A DNA stretch of 64,000 bases. It comes from Maribacter_C sp047345145. GTDB taxonomy: Bacteria; Bacteroidota; Bacteroidia; Flavobacteriales; Flavobacteriaceae. Below the pieces are notes generated by a model, which saw only the letters and a program-made list of their open reading frames with translations, made no database searches and was not told the DNA's origin. Both the position numbers and the translations under genes were made by a program. The stretch spans positions 1 through 64,000 of the forward strand of contig NZ_JBLFER010000002.1 of the NCBI RefSeq assembly GCF_047345145.1, read 5' to 3'. This document shows, in pieces, positions 41,472 to 49,271 of this stretch. Each line of letters begins with the position of its first letter. Positions within the stretch are counted from its first letter, which is position 1.

Positions 41472-42653
41472 TTATTTGGAAAGTAGAATACTAACCGCAT
41501 TCCCTCCAAAACCTACGGCATTTACCATAACTTTTCGAATCTTTTTTGGTTTAGATTCATAAGAAATAAATGGCGTTCCTATAAATTCTTGATGCTGTAA
41601 CATGAGAACCGCTAGTTCAACACTCAACATTCCAGATGCACCAAAGGTATGGCCTACCTGCCATTTGTTGGAAGTCAGCACAGGTTGTTTCTTTTGAAAT
41701 ATTTTTTGAACTGCTTTGTACTCTGAGGCATCCCCTTTTATGGTTCCTGGCGCATGCATCACTATTACGTCTACTTCTTCTGGATTCATTTCTCCTAAAG
41801 CCATTTGCATCGAACGTTGAAAGCATTTTGCATCCGAAGAAATAGAAATATTATGCTTTAAAATTTCCGTAGCATAACCAATTCCCAATATTTGAGCCAG
41901 AGCATTTTTGGCAAGTCCTTTTTCCAAACAAGCTACTGATGCACCTTCACCTAAGATCATTGTATTTTGCTTTTTATCGAGGTTTAAGGCTTGACAGGGA
42001 TAGTCGTCTAAGGGGTCTTTCGACTGCGCTAGAGGAGACATTCGAGCATAAATCTTTAATGCCTTCATTTGAGCAATTGTAAACGGAGTTAGAGGGGCTT
42101 CACTTCCGCCTACTAAGAATTTATCTGCCATTCCAGATTGTAGCCAAGCGATTCCGTTCAGCAAGGCATGTAACGCGGTAGAACAGGTTATGGAATGTGA
42201 TACTTCAGGCCCTTTAGAATTCAAATCATGACCTACCCACGAAGAAATATTTCCCAAAGTGGTAGTCGGCGATGTTAAAGTAGAAGACTTTTTATTTTGA
42301 ATATATTCGGAATGATATGATTCAAAAAGGGAGGTCGCTCCGCGAGAAGAGCCTATGTTAATTCCGAAATTATCGCTAGCCCTCCACTTGGCTTCTTCTA
42401 TAGCTTTTCTCGAAACATAGATTGCAAATAAGACAGAATCATCAAGCTTTTTATATTTGGAATCTGAATTTCGAAGTTCCTGTATTTCTTTGGCCGCTTC
42501 AGTATCTAACTGCGCTACCCATTCCATATGTGCATCAAACATTTTTTGCTTAAAAAGATGCTCGCGCCTTTGATAATTAGACCAAACTTCATCTTTGGTT
42601 GTTCCTAAAGCAGAAATTGAACTTAATGCCGTTATTGAAATGGGTTGAATCAC
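41472..42653 (-). CDS. Beta-ketoacyl synthase-like enzyme of the biotin locus
   Basis: Predicted 393 aa from GTG 42653 (VIQPISITALSSISALGTTKDEVW). A longer frame to ATG 42713 would swallow the promoter and overlap the divergent gene. KAS fold with the nucleophile in SHSITCSTALHALLNGIAW (Cys), His in VMHAPGTIKGDASE, and NKWQVGHTFGASGMLSVELAVLML (second His). A Lys/Glu pair is near MILGEGASVACLE. An unusual stretch ARMSPLAQSKD (about residues 203-213) is encoded by a REP-like repeat. Its place beside bioB/bioA suggests work on the pimelate chain, by inference. Confidence 0.85.
   Translation of the reverse strand: MIQPISITALSSISALGTTKDEVWSNYQRREHLFKQKMFDAHMEWVAQLDTEAAKEIQELRNSDSKYKKLDDSVLFAIYVSRKAIEEAKWRASDNFGINIGSSRGATSLFESYHSEYIQNKKSSTLTSPTTTLGNISSWVGHDLNSKGPEVSHSITCSTALHALLNGIAWLQSGMADKFLVGGSEAPLTPFTIAQMKALKIYARMSPLAQSKDPLDDYPCQALNLDKKQNTMILGEGASVACLEKGLAKNALAQILGIGYATEILKHNISISSDAKCFQRSMQMALGEMNPEEVDVIVMHAPGTIKGDASEYKAVQKIFQKKQPVLTSNKWQVGHTFGASGMLSVELAVLMLQHQEFIGTPFISYESKPKKIRKVMVNAVGFGGNAVSILLSK
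42015..42048. repeat. REP-like palindrome inside the ketosynthase coding sequence
   Basis: TTTCGACTGCGCTAGAGGAG then ACATTCGAGCA lies in frame within the ketosynthase gene. It matches the flavobacterial CTCGAATGTC...GCGCAGTCGAAAG repeat family and its neighbour copy at 41438-41464. Confidence 0.55.
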
Positions 42654-42670
42654 AAATTTGATATTTATGG

Positions 42671-42678
42671 CAAAAGTA
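42671..42678 (-). promoter_or_regulatory. Candidate -7 box (TACTTTTG) of the ketosynthase gene
   Basis: Minus-strand TACTTTTG fits TAnnTTTG, 17 bases before GTG 42653. It supports the shorter start of the ketosynthase gene. A TTG lies 23 bases further upstream, a slightly long spacing. Confidence 0.45.
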
Positions 42679-42719
42679 AAAGTTCTTATCTTCATCTTAT
42701 GCAACAAAATCAAGAAAGC

Positions 42720-43154
42720 ATGAATAATGAACTGGTAGAATACCCGAGTTGGTGGAAACGCAATTGGAAATGGGTCGTACCCGTTGGTGGATGCCTTAGC
42801 TTAATTGTACTATTTATTGTGTTTCTAGGCTCTGTTTTTTATGGTGTTACCTCAGCTTTAGAAGAGTCACAACCTTATGAGTACGCCTTAGAGAAAATAA
42901 ACCAAGACCCCGAAATAGCTAGTGTTTTAGGTACTCCAATCGAAAAAGATGGAATGATTCAGGGAAATTATAAATATTCTAACGGTAAGAAATCGGCTGA
43001 TATGAAAATACCTATTTCAGGGCCAAACGGCTCTGGCACTTTGTTCGTTGAAGCCACAGGCGAAGATGATAATTGGACTTACAATGTGATTCGTGTGGAA
43101 ATTAAAGACAATGAAAGTATCGATTTGTTAGAAGGGGAATCAGAAATGTTCTAA
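42720..43154 (+). CDS. Coa1-like (cytochrome c oxidase assembly factor 1 family) membrane protein
   Basis: Predicted 144 aa from ATG 42720 (MNNELVEYPSWWKRNWKWVVP); ATG 42699 is an alternative. One membrane helix (about 17-45, GGCLSLIVLFIVFLGSVFYGV), then a periplasmic domain: YEYALEKINQDPEIASVLGTPIEKDGMIQGNYKYSNGKKSADMKIPISGPNGSGTLFVEATG. This is the Coa1/TIM21-like pattern (x-LGxPI..G, ISGP.G.G.L..E). It is divergent from the ketosynthase gene and overlaps the 3' end of bioA by 15 bases, convergently. Confidence 0.85.
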   Translation: MNNELVEYPSWWKRNWKWVVPVGGCLSLIVLFIVFLGSVFYGVTSALEESQPYEYALEKINQDPEIASVLGTPIEKDGMIQGNYKYSNGKKSADMKIPISGPNGSGTLFVEATGEDDNWTYNVIRVEIKDNESIDLLEGESEMF

Positions 43155-44414
43155 GGCCTCTTCTATTGAAGAATACACCTTTCTCAATTGCATATTAGTA
43201 ATCACATAAGGAGGAAGCACATAAACCGTGTTTCCTAAAGGTCGTATCATAATGCCTCGCTTCATAAAAAACTGATACAATTTATCGCGTAAATTGCCAT
43301 AGCGTTCCATTTGCAAATTCAAATCAACAGCAAGTATAACTCCAAGACTACGTACCTCTTTCACTTTTGGGTGTTTCTCAATGGTTGCTGCAAATTGTTT
43401 GTGAGCATTTTCAATATATCTTCTTCGCTCCATAATTTCAGGAGAAGAAAGCAATTCAATACTAGCCAATGCAGCAGCACAACCCAACGGATGCGCACTA
43501 AATGTATGTGCATGAAAAAAACCTTTATGTACTTCTTCGCTTAAAAAACCATCAAAAATCGCCTGCGAACAACTCGTAATACTCAAAGGAAACATACCGG
43601 CCGTTAGTGCCTTGCTCAAGCAAATAATATCAGGATTATTTTCAAGGTAATCAGAAGCAAAGTTCTTACCCGTTTTACCAAACCCAGTCATAATCTCGTC
43701 TGCAATACAAATAACACCTAATTCTTGGCATCTTTTAATCAATACGTCAAGTCCTTTAGCCGAGTGAAATTTCATTCCCGCAGCTCCTTGGGCCAATGGT
43801 TCGAAAATAAAAGCAGCACAATTCGTATTCTGAATTATACTTTCTAACTGTGCTAAAACCTTTTCAATAGTATCTTCTTGAGGTGGAGGTATACGTTCCA
43901 CTTTCAATAAAAAATCTTCAAACGGACCGTTATACGATGAGAGTCCAGATGCGCTCATGGCACCAAAAGTATCTCCGTGAAATCCATCTTCAAAAGCGAT
44001 AAGTGTTCCTCGCTTATCTCCTCTATTATGATGGTACTGCAAAGCCATTTTAATTGCAGCTTCCACGGCCGTAGAGCCATTATCATTAAAGAAAATTTTT
44101 GCTTGGTTTTCAGGTAGAATTCGCAATAAGTTTTCAGATAATTTCACAGCAGGTTCATGGGTAAAACCACTGAACATCACGAAATCCAACTTTTGCATTT
44201 GATTCTTGATGGCAGTTGTTATGGTGTCATTGGAATGCCCATACATACAGGTATACCATGACGCAATACCATCGATATATTCATTGCCATCCTCATCCCA
44301 TAACAGGGCATCTTTGGCTTTTACAATTCCGATAGGAGCAGCGGCGGTTTGATGCTGCGTTAGTGGATGCCAAATAAATTTTTTGTCTCTTTCAGAAAGA
44401 TTTTTCGTTACCAT
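43140..44414 (-). CDS. bioA: Adenosylmethionine-8-amino-7-oxononanoate aminotransferase
   Basis: Predicted 424-aa class-III aminotransferase that makes DAPA from KAPA using SAM as amino donor. Features: FIWHPLTQHQTA at the N-terminus (typical of BioA), DGIASWYTCMYGHSN, FFNDNGSTAVEAAIKMALQY, FIFEPLAQGAAGM, CIADEIMTGFGKTGK and the PLP lysine in CLSKALTAGMFPL. Full length. It is separated from bioB by the ketosynthase and the convergent Coa1-like gene. Confidence 0.97.
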   Translation of the reverse strand: MVTKNLSERDKKFIWHPLTQHQTAAAPIGIVKAKDALLWDEDGNEYIDGIASWYTCMYGHSNDTITTAIKNQMQKLDFVMFSGFTHEPAVKLSENLLRILPENQAKIFFNDNGSTAVEAAIKMALQYHHNRGDKRGTLIAFEDGFHGDTFGAMSASGLSSYNGPFEDFLLKVERIPPPQEDTIEKVLAQLESIIQNTNCAAFIFEPLAQGAAGMKFHSAKGLDVLIKRCQELGVICIADEIMTGFGKTGKNFASDYLENNPDIICLSKALTAGMFPLSITSCSQAIFDGFLSEEVHKGFFHAHTFSAHPLGCAAALASIELLSSPEIMERRRYIENAHKQFAATIEKHPKVKEVRSLGVILAVDLNLQMERYGNLRDKLYQFFMKRGIMIRPLGNTVYVLPPYVITNMQLRKVYSSIEEALEHF

Positions 44415-44477
44415 TGAATTTATTAAACGGCGGTTTCTTTATCTTGCAAAGATGGGGAATTCATCCCAAAATGAAGT

Positions 44478-45965
44478 ATGCTCAACCGCCTTATAGACAA
44501 ACTTACGCCTAACTATAACCAAATAAAATATCGCACTGTTTTCGGTATTCTATTTGTGATTTCGCTCTTTGTTCGTTTTCCTTTTTTCTTTAGGGATTAT
44601 ATCGATAGAGATGAAAGCACTTTTATTTTAATGGCGCAATCATGGGTTGAAGGGCATTTGCCGTATACCCAACTTTGGGATCTTAAACCTCCCTTGGCCT
44701 TTTTGTTCTTTGCAGGAATCATAACCGTTTTCGGGAAAAGTTTTTTTGCAATCCGTTTTGTGGGGGCATTAGTAGTTGCTACCACAGCATTCTTTACTTA
44801 TCAAATCGGAACAACTATTTCTACTAGAAAAATATCTTTTTGGGCGGCCATAGCTTGCGTGGCATTGCAAAGTATGTTTGGAAGTATTCAGGGCGTAATG
44901 TCGGAGCACATTTGCGTCGCCTTTCTAACTGCGGCCATTTATGTTATTATTCGTTATAAGGAATGGTATTGGCTTGCCCTTGCCGGATTATTAATGGGCA
45001 TTGCTATAATGGTAAAGCTTAATCTTGCCTATGTAGTCTTATTTGTAGGTCTTTATTTAATCTATTATTTCATTGGAGAACGGAAAATTAAAAATGGAAT
45101 CCTTGGCGTTACAGCCTATGGAATTGGGATTATAACAATTGTTTTACTTACATGGCTTCCTTATTATTTTCAAGGGCTTCAAGAACTTTGGTGGAAATCT
45201 GTGGTCATCGCTCCTTTAGATTATTCTGGCGCTAGGCGCTATTCAGTATTCAAGTTAATGCCAACTTTTCTTTTGCTTGGAGGCTTTTTCTTTTTGGCTT
45301 GGAAAAACAAGTATTTGAATTTCAAAGATGCCTCCATTCAAGTTCTTTTGGTTGCCATTCTAGGAGTGCTTTATGCTTTCTTTAAAGGCGGAAGAATCAA
45401 TAGTCATTATTTGATTCAGCTCTACCCTATTTTGATCGTCTTAGTAGGAATCGTTTTTGGTAAACTATGTACATCTTGGAAGGTAAAAATACCCAAAGCA
45501 TTTCTATTATTATTGCTTCTGTTTCCAGCAGAAAGTTACTTGGAGTATTATCGCATTGTCAAACATAAAATAGAACGTGGAAGCTTTTACAATGGAGAAG
45601 GAATTACCGTTCCTAAATATCTGTCTGAAAACAATATTAATGCGGATAATATTCTCTTTTTAGAATATCATATTGGGTATTGGAAATTAAATAAAAAACC
45701 TCCCACAAAAGCCGCCACCCACCCTAGTAATATCTGTAAGCCTGAAATGTTTGCGGCATACGATAATCCTAGAAGCACTTCTATGGAAGAGTTACGCTAT
45801 ATCATGGAGACGCTACAACCAGAGACCATAGTGACCAGAAAAGATCGACTCATATTTGACGAGCAACAAGTTGAGGCAAACGCATATCTAGAAAAATACA
45901 TTCCGAATAACTATAAACTTCATACTGTAGTTGACGAAGCAGAAATATTTATACGCTTAAAGTGA
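44478..45965 (+). CDS. GT39/ArnT-type (PMT_2) membrane glycosyltransferase
   Basis: Predicted 495 aa with about ten membrane helices. The first periplasmic loop carries the GT-C acidic motif RDYIDRDESTFILMAQSWVEGHLPYTQLWDLKPPL. It uses a polyprenyl-phosphate sugar donor to decorate lipids or proteins; the target is unknown. It is inserted on the opposite strand between bioA and bioD and overlaps bioD by 9 bases at its 3' end. Confidence 0.85.
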   Translation: MLNRLIDKLTPNYNQIKYRTVFGILFVISLFVRFPFFFRDYIDRDESTFILMAQSWVEGHLPYTQLWDLKPPLAFLFFAGIITVFGKSFFAIRFVGALVVATTAFFTYQIGTTISTRKISFWAAIACVALQSMFGSIQGVMSEHICVAFLTAAIYVIIRYKEWYWLALAGLLMGIAIMVKLNLAYVVLFVGLYLIYYFIGERKIKNGILGVTAYGIGIITIVLLTWLPYYFQGLQELWWKSVVIAPLDYSGARRYSVFKLMPTFLLLGGFFFLAWKNKYLNFKDASIQVLLVAILGVLYAFFKGGRINSHYLIQLYPILIVLVGIVFGKLCTSWKVKIPKAFLLLLLLFPAESYLEYYRIVKHKIERGSFYNGEGITVPKYLSENNINADNILFLEYHIGYWKLNKKPPTKAATHPSNICKPEMFAAYDNPRSTSMEELRYIMETLQPETIVTRKDRLIFDEQQVEANAYLEKYIPNNYKLHTVVDEAEIFIRLK

Positions 45966-46577
45966 TTGTAGTGTATTTCGAAACTTATTGGCGTATTTTT
46001 TAATTACATCTTTGTTGAATTCTGCTTCCTCATCAATTCTGCCGATTAACGGGACTCCCGTTTTATGCAGAATAATTTGCTCGGTTGTTGGGTGTTCATT
46101 TCCGCTAAATAAAAGTGATACACTATAACCTTTCTGCTTTAGCCAACCTACTGTTAAAAGCGTGTGATTAATGCTGCCTAAATAATGTCGGGAGACCACT
46201 ATGACCTTATAACGTGGTGATATTATATCTAAAATAGTATCCTCTTCATTCAAAGGAACCAATAATCCACCCGCACCTTCAATAACCAAATGATTTTCGG
46301 TTTTGGGAGCAACTATTTTTTGAGTATCAATCTGAATTCCATCAATATCAGCAGCCGCATGCGGACTCATAGGTGTCTGAAGTTCGTAACTACTTTTGTG
46401 AATTTTTGTCTTCAGATTCGAAATTAAACGAGATACTTTATGGCTGTCTGAGTTATCTAAATCACCAGCTTGAATGGGTTTCCAATAATCAGATTCAAGC
46501 GCTTCGGTTATAATTGCGGAGGCAATTGTTTTTCCTACTTCTGTAGAAATACCTGTGATGAAATAAGTATTTGCCAT
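45957..46577 (-). CDS. bioD: Dethiobiotin synthetase
   Basis: Predicted 206 aa with the P-loop FITGISTEVGKTIASAII, the substrate block YWKPIQAGDLDNSDSHKV, LQTPMSPHAAADIDG and HLVIEGAGGLLVPLNEEDT. It closes the ureido ring of biotin from DAPA, CO2 and ATP. Short form, as usual in this phylum. A decayed second copy lies at 48621-48881. Confidence 0.95.
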   Translation of the reverse strand: MANTYFITGISTEVGKTIASAIITEALESDYWKPIQAGDLDNSDSHKVSRLISNLKTKIHKSSYELQTPMSPHAAADIDGIQIDTQKIVAPKTENHLVIEGAGGLLVPLNEEDTILDIISPRYKVIVVSRHYLGSINHTLLTVGWLKQKGYSVSLLFSGNEHPTTEQIILHKTGVPLIGRIDEEAEFNKDVIKKYANKFRNTLQSL

Positions 46578-46645
46578 TTTACAAAAATAGGAAACAGTCT
46601 CTAATACCTGATTGAAGACTGTTCCTTATTTACATGATAAACTTA

Positions 46646-47635
46646 CTATTCTATAGACTGAAGCACAGTAGTCAGTGCTTTATCTGCCAAAACCTCTATT
46701 GTAGGTTGCACTCCCACACGATCCAATCTAGTACCTGCTGCAGTTATATAGTCCAGTACTGGAAGGAAAATTGTTAATTGATCATCTAATTTAAAATCCA
46801 TACCGCTCATCATTTCACCTGCCGTGGGTTCGCCCACGATGGTTACTACTTTTTGGTTCTTTAATAAATATACCAAAGGCTCACAAGCGCTTGCAGTTTT
46901 CTTACTGGTCAGTACATATACTTTTCCAGAATACGTTGAGTTATTATGAGGAGGTAAGACCATTCTAAATGCTGGATTTTGTGATGCCTCCTGAAATCCT
47001 TGATAAGTCATCTCCTTGAGGTATGGAAAACTATTAATTTCATCCAGAGAAGGGTATCTCTGTTTTTCTTCAAACCAGGATCGACCAATATAGGCGCCTG
47101 CATCAATTATTTCTGCCGTTAAAAAGCGACCTAATACTACCGCCGCATCCAAACTTCCGCCCTGATTATTGCGCAAATCAATGATTAGGTTTTTATATCC
47201 ATTTTGTGCAATTTGCTGTACAATATTGATCATCAATTCTGTATTTGAATCAAAGGATCGTATAAATAAAACGGCTGTGGTATTATCAATTGGCACCAAT
47301 TCAAACGGAGGTATTTCATTGGTCTTGGTGTTTCTATTTTCTTTTTTGGAGCTTCCTGTGTGTTTAAGATAATAATGGCTAAAAGGTAGTTTGTCCGAAG
47401 CGTTATTAAAAGCTTTTGCAAAATCACGGTCACTTAATTTCTGCTCTGCCAAAGCTTTAATTTGAGATTCAAATTCCTCCCAATCTTTGGTTTCTAAAAA
47501 TGCCGGATTGCAGATATTTTTGTGTGTTGTTTCTATTAAAGTATTGAATAGTTTTTTGTGTTTTTTTGCTTCGTTCTGTGCGTTTCCTGCGCTCAAAATT
47601 GTACACGCTACAAGGATTAAAATTCGTTGTTTCAT
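46646..47635 (-). CDS. S41 family peptidase, secreted
   Basis: Predicted 329 aa with signal peptide (ending SAGNAQ). Tail-specific protease core: DNTTAVLFIRSFDSNTELMINIVQQIAQNGYKNLIIDLRNNQGGSLDAAVVLGRFL, then the Ser region VYVLTSKKTASACEPLVYLLKN and a Lys-like downstream segment GEPTAGEMMSGMDF. No PDZ domain, so it belongs to the short Bacteroidota S41 group. It is an unrelated insert within the biotin region. Start chosen at the leader ATG. Confidence 0.87.
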   Translation of the reverse strand: MKQRILILVACTILSAGNAQNEAKKHKKLFNTLIETTHKNICNPAFLETKDWEEFESQIKALAEQKLSDRDFAKAFNNASDKLPFSHYYLKHTGSSKKENRNTKTNEIPPFELVPIDNTTAVLFIRSFDSNTELMINIVQQIAQNGYKNLIIDLRNNQGGSLDAAVVLGRFLTAEIIDAGAYIGRSWFEEKQRYPSLDEINSFPYLKEMTYQGFQEASQNPAFRMVLPPHNNSTYSGKVYVLTSKKTASACEPLVYLLKNQKVVTIVGEPTAGEMMSGMDFKLDDQLTIFLPVLDYITAAGTRLDRVGVQPTIEVLADKALTTVLQSIE

Positions 47636-47701
47636 AAAGTTTTTATTTGTTGATGAAAAACAAATAGAAACTATTCTGTAAAATGAAAAAAAAGATTGTG
47701 A

Positions 47702-48505
47702 TTAGTTTGTAATTTTTGTGCTCAAATTGTAAACCTTGGGACGATTTTGTTTTTTCTGGGATGAGTCTAAAAGCTTATTTCTCAATGCTTCAAAGTATTT
47801 TTGAGAAATAGGAATAGGTTCTAAAGGAAGCGTAAATACCATTTCTCTTTTACGTGAATTACCCTTAACTCCTTCTAGAAATTTTAGATTCACAAGATAT
47901 GATCGATGTACTTGATGTGCATGAGGCAATTGTTTTTGTATTATCGTAAGTGTTGCTCTTAGCATTTCCTCCTTAACGATATCATCTTGTACAAATACAA
48001 TGATTACATAATTTTGTTGTGCCCGTGCATACACAAAACTGTCTGCTTCGAGTATTAATTCATCATATTTATTGGTTCCACGCAGCACAATCTGCTTATC
48101 ATCTTCTTCATCACTTGTTGCTAATTGAATCGTCCCTAAGCGTATTCTAAAATAGATCCATAAGGGACCCAAAATGGGAATGAATGGTATTCCAGCATAA
48201 CTCATAAACCCTTTCCATCTATTCAAACTCAATCCTTGCATACCATCCATCGCCACCCATTTATAGAGATAACTTACACTGAGCATTACGAACAAACTCA
48301 GTAAAGTATACAAGATTTCATTAATGGGATACCAACGTCGTTTTTGAACTTTATAGATGTAGTTCTCCAATGGATGTAGTGCAAGTATGGGAATCAAAAT
48401 TGCCAAGGCATAGCCCGCCAATCTTAGGTTTTTATAAGAAATAGTGGACTTATCGGTATTAAAAGGCTGCAGGAAAATAAGAATTAGACTTATACTTACC
48501 CCCAT
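47702..48505 (-). CDS. LytTR-family DNA-binding membrane protein
   Basis: Predicted 267 aa: four hydrophobic helices (about 1-115) and a C-terminal LytTR domain (about 150-250), with FVYARAQQNYVIIVFVQ, LPHAHQVHRSYLVNLKFLEGVKG and the last strand. ATG 48505 leaves the first helix short. The frame stays open upstream for 21 codons (encoding INRVIAYNQKWKSTLHIGLI) but has no ATG, GTG or TTG, so a rare start (ATT or ATA) is possible. Regulates unknown targets. Confidence 0.82.
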   Translation of the reverse strand: MGVSISLILIFLQPFNTDKSTISYKNLRLAGYALAILIPILALHPLENYIYKVQKRRWYPINEILYTLLSLFVMLSVSYLYKWVAMDGMQGLSLNRWKGFMSYAGIPFIPILGPLWIYFRIRLGTIQLATSDEEDDKQIVLRGTNKYDELILEADSFVYARAQQNYVIIVFVQDDIVKEEMLRATLTIIQKQLPHAHQVHRSYLVNLKFLEGVKGNSRKREMVFTLPLEPIPISQKYFEALRNKLLDSSQKKQNRPKVYNLSTKITN

Positions 48506-48620
48506 GATTAACCCTATATGTAAGGTAGATTTCCATTTCTGGTTATATGCAATTACTCTATTAATGGGCTGGATTATTTAGAAACTATGAAACTAAAGAT
48601 AGCAAATTAATTATTCAGGG

Positions 48621-48881
48621 TTTAGTATTAAAACTATGCATACAAAAACGTAATCGTTCAGCTCCCTCAATGACCAAATGGTTATCCGTTTTGGAAGCAA
48701 CTATTTTTTGAGCATTAATCCGAATACCATCAATATCTACCACTTTATGGCTATCCAAATTATCTAAATCACCTGCTTGAACACGTTTTTAATAGTCGGC
48801 TTATAATGCTTCGGTGATACTTGCTGAGGCAATTGTTTTTACTACTTCAGTGGATATTCCGGTAACGAAAATTTGTTGCAT
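48621..48881 (-). pseudogene. bioD::bioF fusion remnant
   Basis: On the minus strand the sequence starts MQQIFVTGISTEVVKTIASA, a BioD N-terminus with the P-loop Gly-Lys changed to Val-Lys. Two in-frame stops follow, then VQAGDLDNLDSHKV, a deletion of the central part, VDIDGI, and KTDNHLVIEGA. It then joins directly to ERLRFCMHSFN, which is the C-terminus of BioF. So it contains pieces of bioD and bioF from an old second copy. It follows the gene at 48883 after its stop, as bioD would in a bioF-DUF2007-bioD operon. Confidence 0.88.
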
Positions 48882-48882
48882 T

Positions 48883-49266
48883 TTACTCAGGTTTGGTAAT
48901 TATTCCGCAGTTGAGACACTTGTATTTCCTCTTTTCAAAAAATGGAAAGAGTCTATGAAATATACTTTTACGTTCATAATATGCTTCTGACTTTGTTGCC
49001 TTGCAATTTGGACAAACGATAGGGTTACCATCACCATCTAAGGCGTACGCCCGTATTTCATTATAAATTTCAAGAGCACGATCTTTATCTTTTGTATATA
49101 CTTGCAGCTTCACTCCTCCAATAGCATTGCTAATTAAAGGGTCAGAATTTAAAGTATTCTCATCTCGAAGAAAAACAGGAATACCTTCTGCTTCCAATTT
49201 ACCTTTTATGATTTGCACGTCTGCTACAAATTCAAAAGCACCAATCATATAAAACTTCTCTTCCAT
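48883..49266 (-). CDS. DUF2007-type protein with C-terminal zinc ribbon
   Basis: Predicted 127 aa from ATG 49266 (MEEKFYMIGAFEFVADVQIIKGKLEAEGIPVFLRDENT). The first 75 residues match the DUF2007 (putative signal-transducing) domain: a ferredoxin-like half with LQVYTKDKDRALEIYNEI. The last 45 have a Cys4 zinc ribbon (CPNC...CLNC). Role unknown. It is 5 bases from the bioF stop, so it is probably co-transcribed with bioF, with the bioD remnant after it. Confidence 0.83.
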   Translation of the reverse strand: MEEKFYMIGAFEFVADVQIIKGKLEAEGIPVFLRDENTLNSDPLISNAIGGVKLQVYTKDKDRALEIYNEIRAYALDGDGNPIVCPNCKATKSEAYYERKSIFHRLFPFFEKRKYKCLNCGIITKPE

Positions 49267-49271
49267 AGTTC

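Noticed and set aside
42654..42713. Upstream ATG start of the ketosynthase
   Set aside because: The extra 20 residues do not look like a KAS N-terminus, contain a promoter-like box and overlap the divergent gene's start.
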